A DNA stretch of 45,451 nucleotides, taken from NCBI GenBank assembly GCA_030539275.1, contig JAUNSK010000030.1:1-45451 (forward strand). Direction: 5' to 3'. How positions within the stretch are numbered: the first letter of the stretch is position 1; the number at the start of each line of letters is the position of its first letter. Shown here piece by piece: positions 1 to 7,872 of the stretch. The notes under the pieces are model-generated. The model ran no database searches. It was not told the DNA's origin and was given only the letters and a program-made list of their open reading frames with translations. Made by a program: the position numbers and the translations under genes. Source of the DNA: Oscillospiraceae bacterium. Lineage in GTDB: Bacteria; Bacillota; Clostridia; Oscillospirales; Ruminococcaceae.

Positions 1-87
1 ATAATTACTACTGTTATTCTGATAGTTATTATTGTTGTTGTTATTCTGTAAGTTCTTGTTGTTTTGATTTACTATATTATTTGACAT
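1..87 (-). CDS. Asn-rich protein, N-terminal fragment (runs off the window)
   Basis: Reading leftward from an ATG at 87-85, 29 codons are open to the window edge. The ATG is preceded by a good ribosome binding site (GAGGTG, complement of 94-99). The visible N-terminus is MSNNIVNQNNKNLQ followed by seven Asn and then YQNNSSNY, so more than half the residues are Asn. No signal peptide or membrane segment is seen. Such Asn/Gln-rich starts occur in clostridial coat-like or low-complexity proteins, but the family cannot be named from this fragment. Confidence 0.6.
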   Translation of the reverse strand, partial: MSNNIVNQNNKNLQNNNNNNNYQNNSSNY

Positions 88-143
88 ATTAATCACCTCG
101 AAATTATTTTGCACATGCGTTTAAATATTATACATAAAATTTT

Positions 144-1424
144 TTATCTTTTTTTAATGCTGTTGATTCCGTAGATTTCTGAACATCTGAGTTCTGACTG
201 AATTCTCAGCAGACGATTATACTTACTTACTCGGTCAGCACGGCAGGGAGCACCGGTTTTGATCTGACCGGCATTAAGTGCAACAGAAAGATCTGCTATA
301 AATGAATCCTCAGTTTCACCTGAACGATGAGAAATAATAGGACAAAAGCCGGCCTGTTTAGCTGTTCTTACTGTATTCATTGTCTCAGTAAGTGTACCTA
401 TCTGGTTGAGCTTGACAAGTATGGCGTTGGCAGCTTTTTCATTTATTCCTCTGTTAAGATGTTCTTCATTTGTAACAAACAGATCATCGCCGACTATCTG
501 GATCTTTCTTCCCATACTTCTTGTCATTGAAGTCCATCCGCTCCAGTCGGTTTCACTCAGAGGATCTTCTATTGAAATAATAGGATACTTGGATGTGAGA
601 TCATTCCAGTAGGAAATAAGTTCTTCAGTAGAATACGTTATTTTTCTCTTAGGCAGAGTATACTTATTGTTGGAGTACCATTCACTGCTGGCCGCATCAA
701 GAGCTATTTTGACATCATTTACAGAGTATCCGGCTTTGCTTATAGCTTCAAGTATTACTTCTATAGCCTCTTCATCAGAAGCAAGATTCGGTGCAAATCC
801 ACCCTCATCACCGACGCCGGCAGACAATTTTTTTGACTTGAGAAGACTTCCGAGAGCATGGTATATCTCACAGCCTGTCCTTATAGCTTCAGAAATACTG
901 CCAGCACCAACAGGCATGATCATAAATTCCTGGATATCAATATTATTTGATGCATGAGCACCGCCGTTTAATATATTCATCATAGGAACAGGTGTAATTT
1001 TTGCAAAAGCACCGCCGAGATATCTGTACAGTGATGTATGGTAATGTGCTGCTGCTGCCCTGGCACAGGCCAGAGAGACAGCAAGCATAGCATTTGCACC
1101 AAGATTCTGCTTGTTTGAGGATGCATCAAGCTCGATCATTGTTTCGTCGATCTTTGACTGATCTGTAACATTTTTTTTGATCAGAGCCGGAGCAATAATA
1201 TGATTTACATTACTGACTGCAGTGAGTACACCCTTTCCGTTAAATCTTGTTTCATCGTTGTCCCTTAGCTCACAGGCTTCAAACATGCCCGTTGATGCAC
1301 CTGAAGGAACTGATGCTGTACCGCATGCGCCCCCGAAAAGATGAACCTCAGCTTTTACTGTAGGATTGCCTCGGGAGTCGATAATTTCGTAAGCACGGAT
1401 GCCTGATATTTTTTCATCTAGCAT
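144..1424 (-). CDS. eno: Enolase
   Basis: Phosphopyruvate hydratase, converting 2-phosphoglycerate to phosphoenolpyruvate in glycolysis; cytoplasmic and Mg-dependent. The 426 residues match the usual bacterial length of about 430. Visible family marks include the N-terminal [17 protein letters not shown], the substrate loop [14 protein letters not shown], the metal ligand in [16 protein letters not shown], the catalytic Lys in LVKLNQIGT, and SHRSGETED near the C-terminus. A binding site (AGGATAATT) precedes the ATG at 1424. It lies 21 bases downstream of the rubrerythrin gene on the same strand, so the two may be cotranscribed. No hairpin terminator is visible after the stop, only T-rich sequence. 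Confidence 0.97.
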   Translation of the reverse strand: MLDEKISGIRAYEIIDSRGNPTVKAEVHLFGGACGTASVPSGASTGMFEACELRDNDETRFNGKGVLTAVSNVNHIIAPALIKKNVTDQSKIDETMIELDASSNKQNLGANAMLAVSLACARAAAAHYHTSLYRYLGGAFAKITPVPMMNILNGGAHASNNIDIQEFMIMPVGAGSISEAIRTGCEIYHALGSLLKSKKLSAGVGDEGGFAPNLASDEEAIEVILEAISKAGYSVNDVKIALDAASSEWYSNNKYTLPKRKITYSTEELISYWNDLTSKYPIISIEDPLSETDWSGWTSMTRSMGRKIQIVGDDLFVTNEEHLNRGINEKAANAILVKLNQIGTLTETMNTVRTAKQAGFCPIISHRSGETEDSFIADLSVALNAGQIKTGAPCRADRVSKYNRLLRIQSELRCSEIYGINSIKKR

Positions 1425-1445
1425 TTTTAATTATCCTTTCAGTTT

Positions 1446-2045
1446 TTATTTTGTGAATGGTGCCAGCTCTCTGCGGATAAAATAACTCTGTATATATCCG
1501 CATACCGGACAGAATTTAGGCGCTTCTTTTCCAGTATAGATATGACCGCAGTTGAGGCACATCCACTCTGTCTCACTTTGTGATTCAAAGAGCTGGTTGT
1601 TTTCGATTAAGCCGGCATAGTATTCAAATCGTTCACCATGTGTTTTTTCTACTGCTGCGATGAGTCTGAATGCCTCAGAAATATTGAAGAAACCCTCTTC
1701 TCTGGCTATTTTTGCGAACTCCGGGTATACAGGATCATATTCATTGAACTCATTATGAACTGAAGCCCTCAGAAGAGGAAGAAGATTTTTGTCCGTATTC
1801 ACAGGGTATGAACCATCGATCTGTATTTCCTGACCGTTCATCTCACTCAGAAAATCATAGAAAACCTTTGCATGTGCTTTTTCCTGGTCAGCCGTAAATC
1901 GGAACACTTCTTCAATTACATGAACTCTGGATTCACGAGCCTGCATCTGAGCAAATGTATATCTGTTTCTTGCCTGACTTTCACCTGCGAAAGCACGAAG
2001 CAGATTATCTTTTGTCCGGCTTGATTTAAAGTTCTCCACTGGCAT
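1446..2045 (-). CDS. rbr: Rubrerythrin
   Basis: Non-haem di-iron peroxidase that protects anaerobes by reducing hydrogen peroxide. The N-terminal part is a ferritin-like four-helix domain with Glu ligands in FAGESQARNRYTF and EKAHAKVFYDF, a repeat of the ligand pattern in EEGFFNISEAF and VEKTHGERFEYY. The C-terminal part is a rubredoxin-like Fe(SCys)4 domain with CLNCGH and CPVCGY. At 199 residues it is the normal length. The start is supported by a GGAGG site just upstream of the ATG at 2045. It is flanked on the same strand by enolase (21 bases) and a small Cys protein (80 bases), and no terminator separates them. Confidence 0.95.
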   Translation of the reverse strand: MPVENFKSSRTKDNLLRAFAGESQARNRYTFAQMQARESRVHVIEEVFRFTADQEKAHAKVFYDFLSEMNGQEIQIDGSYPVNTDKNLLPLLRASVHNEFNEYDPVYPEFAKIAREEGFFNISEAFRLIAAVEKTHGERFEYYAGLIENNQLFESQSETEWMCLNCGHIYTGKEAPKFCPVCGYIQSYFIRRELAPFTK

Positions 2046-2125
2046 ATTTCCTCCGTTTTTGCAGTTCTTCTTTCAGGATGTAAATATATATCCTGTATAG
2101 TTTATCTTTTCACTGTGTCTCTTTA

Positions 2126-2323
2126 TTATTCATTCTGAGGGCAGCATTTTTTACTGCATATAGCACGTCTGACTGAAAGTGTATCAAGCGTATCACCGAG
2201 CTGTGTAAATACTGCAGCTGCCAGTGCAAGTTCATCATCATCAAGTGCACTTGCTATAACTGAAGCCAGTGTGGATACAGCTGTTGAAAGCTCAAGATCA
2301 CCGCATGTATCACAATAAAACAT
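2126..2323 (-). CDS. Small Cys-flanked acidic/hydrophobic protein
   Basis: A 65-residue protein of unknown function with a good GGAGG site before the ATG. It has a CxxC pair at residues 4 and 7 and Cys at 56, 60 and 61, around a hydrophobic and acidic middle (ALDDDELALAAAVFTQLGDTL). The ends could together bind a metal ion. Small proteins of this shape are common in Clostridia, and the middle resembles a domain-of-unknown-function family seen there, but I cannot confirm the family name. It is probably the first gene of a unit with rubrerythrin and enolase. Confidence 0.7.
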   Translation of the reverse strand: MFYCDTCGDLELSTAVSTLASVIASALDDDELALAAAVFTQLGDTLDTLSVRRAICSKKCCPQNE

Positions 2324-2403
2324 ATATCTCCTCCTTTTAGGTAATAATATATTTTATGAAATTTTTCAAAGACATGACAATATGGAGAAAAACTTGTTTT
2401 CTA

Positions 2404-2433
2404 TTGACGGATTTATATTAAAAATGTTATAAT
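2404..2433 (+). promoter_or_regulatory. Sigma-A type promoter for the 2508 gene
   Basis: TTGACG at 2404-2409 and TATAAT at 2428-2433 are 18 bases apart, with TG at 2425-2426 giving an extended -10. The start codon lies about 75 bases downstream. Confidence 0.65.
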
Positions 2434-2507
2434 AAATTATAACGGCACCAAAATGCTCAAGTATAATTTACATTTTACAGCAAATAAATTGTGCCCGGAG
2501 GATAAAA

Positions 2508-3425
2508 ATGTCTATAAAATTTCATCTGCCTGACTTTGTCAGACATTTCAAACTTAATATGCTTTTATCAGAAATGATGAAAAGAGACCCTCAGTTTTTT
2601 TATGATGACGTAACTATCGGCTCAGTTTACGGAACGTTTCCTACATCTCTCTGGAACGGAGGACGTTCATTCAGCGGAATGATAGAGCCACAGGCGATAC
2701 AGGGAATAATAAGACAGTTTAATGAACGCTCCATTCCTGTCAGATTTACATTTACAAATCCGCATATAAAGCTTGAACATCTCAAGGATCCTTTCTGCAA
2801 TACCTGCATGAAAATGGCGGATAACGGAATGAATGAGGTTATAGTAGTATCCCCGCTGCTTGAGGATTACATAAGGATGACATATCCTAATTTTGAGATC
2901 ACAAGTTCAACCTGCAAACAGCTTGAAGATCTTGATGAGCTGTCACAGGAACTTGAAAAGGATTATAATCTTGTTGTACTTGACTATAACTGGAACAACA
3001 AGTTTGATGAACTTGAAAAGATCCCGCATAAGGAGAAGTGCGAACTTCTTATAAATGCATGCTGTACACCGGCCTGCAAGAGAAGAAAAGAACACTATGA
3101 CTATGTTGGTGATTACCAGATCAAGCTGACTGAGCACATGAAACATCCGAAAGAACCGTTTGATTTCAAGGATTTTGAGTGCCCGCAGATGGGAATGGCA
3201 CTTTATCAGACTACAGGTTATTCCACACATATCAAGCCTGAGGATATATATAACAAATATGTTCCTATGGGATTTGAAAACTTTAAAATAGAAGGAAGAT
3301 CTGTTCCTGATATCAATGTTCTTGAAAATTACATATACTATATGGTGAAACCGGAATTCAGAGACAGGGCAAGACTTTATCTGACACTTATGCTTACACG
3401 TAAGTATAAGTACTTCAATTTCTGA
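2508..3425 (+). CDS. U32-peptidase-like Cys-rich protein of unknown function
   Basis: A 305-residue cytoplasmic protein without signal peptide. A GGAGG site lies 7-8 bases before the ATG. It has a barrel-like alternation of short hydrophobic strands and acidic helices. There is a CNTC motif near residue 97, then INACCTPACKRRKEHY near residues 184-199 and ECPQ near 225. This Cys/His arrangement resembles the Cys-rich part of U32-family peptidases and related hydroxylation factors, where it can hold a metal or Fe-S centre. That comparison is by eye and uncertain. The next gene starts six bases after the stop, so the two are translationally close, although that neighbour is secreted. Confidence 0.75.
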   Translation: MSIKFHLPDFVRHFKLNMLLSEMMKRDPQFFYDDVTIGSVYGTFPTSLWNGGRSFSGMIEPQAIQGIIRQFNERSIPVRFTFTNPHIKLEHLKDPFCNTCMKMADNGMNEVIVVSPLLEDYIRMTYPNFEITSSTCKQLEDLDELSQELEKDYNLVVLDYNWNNKFDELEKIPHKEKCELLINACCTPACKRRKEHYDYVGDYQIKLTEHMKHPKEPFDFKDFECPQMGMALYQTTGYSTHIKPEDIYNKYVPMGFENFKIEGRSVPDINVLENYIYYMVKPEFRDRARLYLTLMLTRKYKYFNF

Positions 3426-3431
3426 TGGTAA

Positions 3432-4532
3432 ATGTATATGGAAGTAAAGAAGAAGCTGGTAAAGTGGATTACTCCGGCTGTACTTGTTATCAGTACTTTG
3501 TGCGGATCGGTTCCTGCGGCATATGCAAAAACACTGAGTTATTCATCACTGGATATTGCCCGCGTTAAAAAGATAATTATGGGATGCTATAACGCTGAAA
3601 GTGCAGATATTGAAAAGTATGATTTCAATAAAGACTCAAAGATTAATATCTTTGAACTTTCAAGGGTTATAAACAATGTTTTAGAGAATAAAACCATTAC
3701 GATCGACACACCTAAACTGAACCTGGAGGCACCTATGATTTTACAATCACCAGAATTACCTACAGGATGTGAGGTTACGACACTGACTATGCTGCTTAAC
3801 TACTATGGCTTTAATGTTTCAAAAACAGTTCTTGCAGACAGTTTTATGCCGAAACTGAATTTTTATTATTATAACGGACAGTTATATGGTGCTGATTATA
3901 TGACAACCTTTCCGGGAAATCCGAGAACTTCATCAGGCTATGGCTGTTATGTTCCATGTATGGTATCAACTGCTTCCAATTATTTTAAAAATGCAGGAGT
4001 TACCGATTATTATCTCAAGGATCTGACAGGTTCGAGCTTTGAAAGTATTCTTGATATTGTCGCAGAAGGAAAGCCGGTAATGGTATGGGCAACAATGAGC
4101 ATGATAGCACCTGTAACAGGAGGTTCATGGCTTACTCCGGAAGGCAAGAGAGTAACATGGACCGGAAATGAACACTGCCTTCTTCTGACAGGCTATGATA
4201 AGAACAGCGGTGTTGTGTATGTCAACGATCCTATGAAGGGGAAGATGACATATAATCTAGGAACGTTCAAGCTGAGATATCAGCAGATGAACAGTTCTGC
4301 TGCATGTCTTATGAAGAACGGGGATAAGCAGCCTGAGCAGCCGCCGGCCCAGACAAAAAAACATTATATCGGCGAGGTAGTTAATTATTCGGGCCTTGTA
4401 TATTACTCAAGCTACGGCGGTTCATCTGTGTATATAAGCGGTACATACAAGATATCTGATATTATTGACGATGAGAGCCGTCCTTACAGGATCCGTCTGG
4501 ATCTGATGGGCTGGGTACCATATGATTTTTAA
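3432..4532 (+). CDS. Secreted C39-like cysteine peptidase with dockerin-like repeats
   Basis: A signal peptide is clear: MEVKKK, then a hydrophobic stretch ending in AAYA. Residues about 40-90 hold two dockerin-type repeats. The second has an intact calcium loop (DFNKDSKINIFEL); the first is degenerate. Residues about 100-300 form a peptidase_C39_2-like papain fold: the catalytic Cys in PTGCEVTT, the His in NEHCLLLTGYD, and the third residue in VNDPMKG. The C-terminal 50 residues look like a small SH3-like domain. The likely role is an extracellular peptidase tethered to a cohesin scaffold, as in cellulosome-forming ruminococci. The start may be ATG 3432 or ATG 3438; the ribosome site is weak, suggesting coupling to the upstream gene six bases away. 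Confidence 0.85.
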   Translation: MYMEVKKKLVKWITPAVLVISTLCGSVPAAYAKTLSYSSLDIARVKKIIMGCYNAESADIEKYDFNKDSKINIFELSRVINNVLENKTITIDTPKLNLEAPMILQSPELPTGCEVTTLTMLLNYYGFNVSKTVLADSFMPKLNFYYYNGQLYGADYMTTFPGNPRTSSGYGCYVPCMVSTASNYFKNAGVTDYYLKDLTGSSFESILDIVAEGKPVMVWATMSMIAPVTGGSWLTPEGKRVTWTGNEHCLLLTGYDKNSGVVYVNDPMKGKMTYNLGTFKLRYQQMNSSAACLMKNGDKQPEQPPAQTKKHYIGEVVNYSGLVYYSSYGGSSVYISGTYKISDIIDDESRPYRIRLDLMGWVPYDF

Positions 4533-4541
4533 TATGATTAC

Positions 4542-4573
4542 AAAAAGGATAAGTCACGCGGCTTATCCTTTTT
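4542..4573 (+). terminator. Rho-independent terminator after the C39-like peptidase
   Basis: AAAAAGGATAAG at 4542-4553 pairs with CTTATCCTTTTT at 4562-4573, with an 8-base loop and a T-run forming the end of the stem. Confidence 0.85.
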
Positions 4574-4663
4574 CTGAGGCATTTTAAGAAATTATGTATT
4601 TATTTGCATAACATATATTTTAATATAACCATGGATTAAAACGCAAAAAATTGCCATAACATA

Positions 4664-4691
4664 TTGACTTAAATCTTAATATCAGTATAAT
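4664..4691 (+). promoter_or_regulatory. Promoter of the carbohydrate-binding dockerin gene
   Basis: TTGACT at 4664-4669 and TATAAT at 4686-4691 with a 16-base spacer, about 50 bases before the start codon at 4742. Confidence 0.6.
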
Positions 4692-4741
4692 TAAATTATA
4701 CAAAAGTTTTAAACAAATTAATAGAACTAAAGGTGATTACC

Positions 4742-6031
4742 ATGCATTATTACAGACGCAGACTTACAATTTTCTTAAGCAGTATATTATCACTTTGTAT
4801 GATTTCACAGACATCAGTTTTTGCGGCTGCCGGAGATATAGACTCTGACAATAACATCTCAAAAGAAGATGTAAACCTTTTCAGATCTTTTCTTACAGGT
4901 GATGAATCAGCTGCTGACATAGACCTGACACTTGCTGACTGCAACGGTGACAGTAAAGCAGATGTACTTGATTATATTCTGCTCAAAGATATGGTATTAA
5001 AATCAGCACAAAAACAAGATCAGACATACATACATCTGGAAGGCAAAACGATTACAATTGATGGAAACAATGCAGTTGCAGATGAAAACAAAAAAATAGT
5101 TACTATTACTGCTTCAGGCAGTTATAGTATTGACGGAACTCTTGAGGATGGTCAGATATGTGTAAATATACCGGATACAGAGGCAGATCCCGGTACTGTA
5201 AAGCTTTTCTTTAATGGTGTGAATATTACCGGTGTAAGTGAAGCACCTCTTTACATAGCTAATGCTGAAAATACTTCAGTAAATCTTGCCCGGGATACAG
5301 TAAATTATCTGTATGACGGACCGGAGTATACGCAGACAGAGGCTGTAGTTTATGCAAAGGATGACATTACATTCAAGGGTGAGGGAACACTCGAAATACA
5401 CGCAGATGCTCATAATGCAGTACATTGCAGCAACGATCTGAAGATAAACGGATGCAGGATGAATATCGAGACTCTGACTGGAGACGCTCTGAGAGGAAAA
5501 AATTCAGTAGAAATAAAGAGCGGTGAAATAAATATCGATTCAAAATCAGATTCAATCAAATCCACAAAAGGAGAAGTAAATATAAGCGGAGGTACTATTT
5601 CTGTAAAGTCAGGAGCAGATGCAGTTCAGGCTGAAACATCGATCAACATCTCAGGCGGAACACTTACAGCCTGCGGTGACAGGGGACTCACAGGGGTAAA
5701 AGATATAAATATTACAGGCGGCACAGTTCTCGCAACTGCAACTGATAATCAGTCAGGAGTTTTCAGCAGTGTGACAATACCTTCTATGCTGCTTGAATAT
5801 TCAGAAGAATGTCCAAAAAATAATGCAGTTATTATCAAAAATACTGATGGAAACATTCTTTATGATCAAAATACCCTTAAAAAATTCAGCTATGCTTTTA
5901 TTGCATCTGATTCACTTGGTACAGATGTAGAATACATTCTGTTTACCGGTGATTTACAGACACATCAGACTGATTCAGATATTTTCACAGCCGGACTTCC
6001 TGCAAGCTATACTGGTCTTATCAATAAATAA
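4742..6031 (+). CDS. Secreted dockerin protein with Cthe_2159-like carbohydrate-binding domain
   Basis: The start is placed at ATG 4742, because AAAGGTG at 4729-4735 is then 6 bases away; a GTG at 4733 would sit inside that site. A signal peptide ends near VFAAAG. A type I dockerin follows at residues about 30-85: GDIDSDNNISKEDVNLFRSF and ADCNGDSKADVLDYILLKDM. The rest (residues about 100-430) is a beta-helix-like series of short repeats, including INISGGTLTACGDRGLTGVK and INITGGTVLATATDNQSG, characteristic of the Cthe_2159 carbohydrate-binding family. No catalytic site is apparent. It is likely a polysaccharide-binding component attached to a cellulosome-like scaffold. An N-terminal dockerin is less common than a C-terminal one. 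Confidence 0.88.
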   Translation: MHYYRRRLTIFLSSILSLCMISQTSVFAAAGDIDSDNNISKEDVNLFRSFLTGDESAADIDLTLADCNGDSKADVLDYILLKDMVLKSAQKQDQTYIHLEGKTITIDGNNAVADENKKIVTITASGSYSIDGTLEDGQICVNIPDTEADPGTVKLFFNGVNITGVSEAPLYIANAENTSVNLARDTVNYLYDGPEYTQTEAVVYAKDDITFKGEGTLEIHADAHNAVHCSNDLKINGCRMNIETLTGDALRGKNSVEIKSGEINIDSKSDSIKSTKGEVNISGGTISVKSGADAVQAETSINISGGTLTACGDRGLTGVKDINITGGTVLATATDNQSGVFSSVTIPSMLLEYSEECPKNNAVIIKNTDGNILYDQNTLKKFSYAFIASDSLGTDVEYILFTGDLQTHQTDSDIFTAGLPASYTGLINK

Positions 6032-6084
6032 TAATTAAAATCTTAATATATCCCATATCTTCAGCAACAAAACGGAGGGATAAT

Positions 6085-6417
6085 ATGAAAAAAAATACTG
6101 ATGCAGTAAAACAGAACTTACTTAGAAAACAAAATATTATTAACAGCTCAGGCGCTTTATGTAACTGGACTTTAGCCCAGAATAAAAAAACTCATACAGT
6201 AAAATCTATTCAGGAAACCGGCGGTTCAGGCAGATGCGGGGCGAAAATCGTGGTCAAAGTAAATGAATCACACACTCACGTATCAGGGCAAACCGGATTT
6301 CAGCTTATTCCGTCCGCAGAGTTCCTGAAGACTCAGAAAAAGCATGTCAGAAGACAGGCTCATGTATATCATGAAGATGCATCTGAATCAGTAAGTTATT
6401 TTCTGAGAAGGAACTGA
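6085..6417 (+). CDS. Small basic orphan protein
   Basis: A 110-residue reading frame preceded by a strong GGAGGGA site. It starts 53 bases after the dockerin gene and ends 54 bases before a strong terminator, so it is probably the last gene of that unit. The product is rich in Lys, Ser, Gln and His, with only two Cys, no signal peptide and no membrane segment. The middle has GGSGRCGAKIVVKVNESHTH. I do not recognise the family. The good ribosome site and terminator position argue that it is real, but the composition gives no functional clue. Confidence 0.6.
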   Translation: MKKNTDAVKQNLLRKQNIINSSGALCNWTLAQNKKTHTVKSIQETGGSGRCGAKIVVKVNESHTHVSGQTGFQLIPSAEFLKTQKKHVRRQAHVYHEDASESVSYFLRRN

Positions 6418-6471
6418 TAGTATTCAGTTCATATTAATATGCCAAATTCTATATTATATCTCTATACTTGC

Positions 6472-6518
6472 AAAAAGCTACGGTCTGCAGTCACAGTGCT
6501 GCAGACCGTAGCTTTTTT
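6472..6518 (+). terminator. Strong bidirectional-type terminator hairpin
   Basis: A 19-base perfect arm at 6472-6490 (starting AAAAAGCTACGG) pairs with 6499-6517, with an 8-base loop and a run of six T at the end. It separates the dockerin unit from the large cluster. Confidence 0.9.
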
Positions 6519-6655
6519 GTATGAACAAGATTTCGTCCGGATTGTGATCAGGAAAAAGAAATAATAAGATATTATATATATTGCATAAAAAAGTTTATTT
6601 ATTTTTCTGTTTAATACAAAATAATATCTTAAACATATAATATTATACAATTTCA

Positions 6656-6684
6656 TTGACATTTTATATATAAAATGATATAAT
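6656..6684 (+). promoter_or_regulatory. Consensus promoter of the 12-gene cluster
   Basis: TTGACA at 6656-6661 and TATAAT at 6679-6684 are both perfect and separated by 17 bases, with TG at 6676-6677 forming an extended -10. Transcription would start near 6691, leaving a leader of about 90 bases to the start codon at 6780. The strength suggests constitutive or repressor-controlled expression; no clear operator palindrome is seen. Confidence 0.8.
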
Positions 6685-6779
6685 CCATAATAAATAGCAT
6701 ATAAATTATGTAAAATTATGCATTACAACGAAAAAATATATTAATTAATAGTCAAAGTATAAAGTTAGGAGGGTTCTTT

Positions 6780-7850
6780 ATGGATATTTATTATTGTCCG
6801 CGGTGTTCCGGAAAGCCGTATACAGATAATCCGAAAAAAGGAACCGTTTGTCCTGTGTGCGGAGCAGCACTGAGATATGAAAATGTTAATATTTCATCAC
6901 TTTCATCCAGGTCAAAGCTTAATTATCCGGAGAAAAAGACCAGGAAAGCTGAAAAAGGCAAAAGCACTTATAAAGACAAAAGGAATAAACTCAGGAAATA
7001 TGATACAAACAAACCATCAGCAGCAAGTGTCAGTACCAGTCCTGAGGAGATAGATGAAAATATTACTCAGATAGGAAGGAAGACCAGGTATATCACCGGA
7101 ATAGTAGAAAATATACGACCCTCGTCAGATGTACACCGTGACCTTTTTACAAAGCTCAGGCACTACATATTTTATTCACAGAGTTTCAGTGATACTCTTT
7201 ACTCATTTGACATGAGATATCTTGATGAGAAAAACCATACTCATCTTGCAAGGGTGAATGTATATGGTGATTACAGCGCTGACAGTCCGACAATATGCAG
7301 CGGAATAGAACATACCGTAACAGGAAGGCCTGCTGTCAGAAATCTGTCAGAGGATGACAAGGACATTTTTTTTGCTAAAGCAGTCCGGAATACTGAAAAT
7401 GCTATAAGATTTATGAAGTCTCCGGCTGCATTTTTTACTTTTGTCTATGTGCTTGTTTTTGTGGCTGCTATTATTTATCAGATATCTGATCCTTTAATGC
7501 ACGGAAAGCTTCTTGATGGAATAAGTAAAATATTTGTTGATTTTGTGCCGTCAGCCAAAGCTGCTGTAAGCATGTTTGCTATATCATTTATTTTTTTCTC
7601 AGCCGTCATGTTTGTGAACCGTACCAGAATGCACATTTACTATAATTTTAATTCAGTGTGTATACTCTCTCTGATGATGACGGTAATGTTTTTTATGAAA
7701 TTTCCGCTTAACGGATTTTCAGGACTTTCAGCAGCTGAAAGTTTTGCTGATGTATTTGCATGTCTGATAACATCATCACTGTGTCTTCTTACAGCTGTTA
7801 TATGTGTATGGCTGATCTGGATAACAGGCTGCCGGATAATCAGACGTTAA
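6780..7850 (+). CDS. Zinc-ribbon protein with four C-terminal membrane helices
   Basis: First gene of the cluster. The N-terminus is a zinc ribbon: MDIYYCPRC and CPVC place Cys at residues 6, 9, 24 and 27. A basic, Lys/Ser-rich linker follows to about residue 95, then a soluble domain of about 110 residues. Four hydrophobic helices lie at roughly 217-236, 263-280, 290-306 and 325-350, so the protein is a membrane anchor with a cytoplasmic head. The first 45 residues are closely similar to the last gene of the cluster (20263), including identical Cys spacing and the following VN..SL..R pattern. AGGAGGG precedes the ATG. The function is unknown; it may dock the cluster's soluble proteins to the membrane. 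Confidence 0.85.
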   Translation: MDIYYCPRCSGKPYTDNPKKGTVCPVCGAALRYENVNISSLSSRSKLNYPEKKTRKAEKGKSTYKDKRNKLRKYDTNKPSAASVSTSPEEIDENITQIGRKTRYITGIVENIRPSSDVHRDLFTKLRHYIFYSQSFSDTLYSFDMRYLDEKNHTHLARVNVYGDYSADSPTICSGIEHTVTGRPAVRNLSEDDKDIFFAKAVRNTENAIRFMKSPAAFFTFVYVLVFVAAIIYQISDPLMHGKLLDGISKIFVDFVPSAKAAVSMFAISFIFFSAVMFVNRTRMHIYYNFNSVCILSLMMTVMFFMKFPLNGFSGLSAAESFADVFACLITSSLCLLTAVICVWLIWITGCRIIRR

Positions 7851-7872
7851 ACATGATCGGGGTGATTGCAAT

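Larger units (their letters stand above)
6418..6779. other. Intergenic stretch of 362 bases
   Basis: It holds the terminator at 6472-6518 and the cluster promoter at 6656-6684. The DNA between them is AT-rich with no supported gene. An open frame on the minus strand (6462-6662) lacks a ribosome site and runs through the terminator stem, so it is not called. Confidence 0.7.

Noticed and set aside
327-957. Open frames on the plus strand opposite enolase
   Set aside because: They lack ribosome sites and overlap a clear, conserved gene on the other strand.
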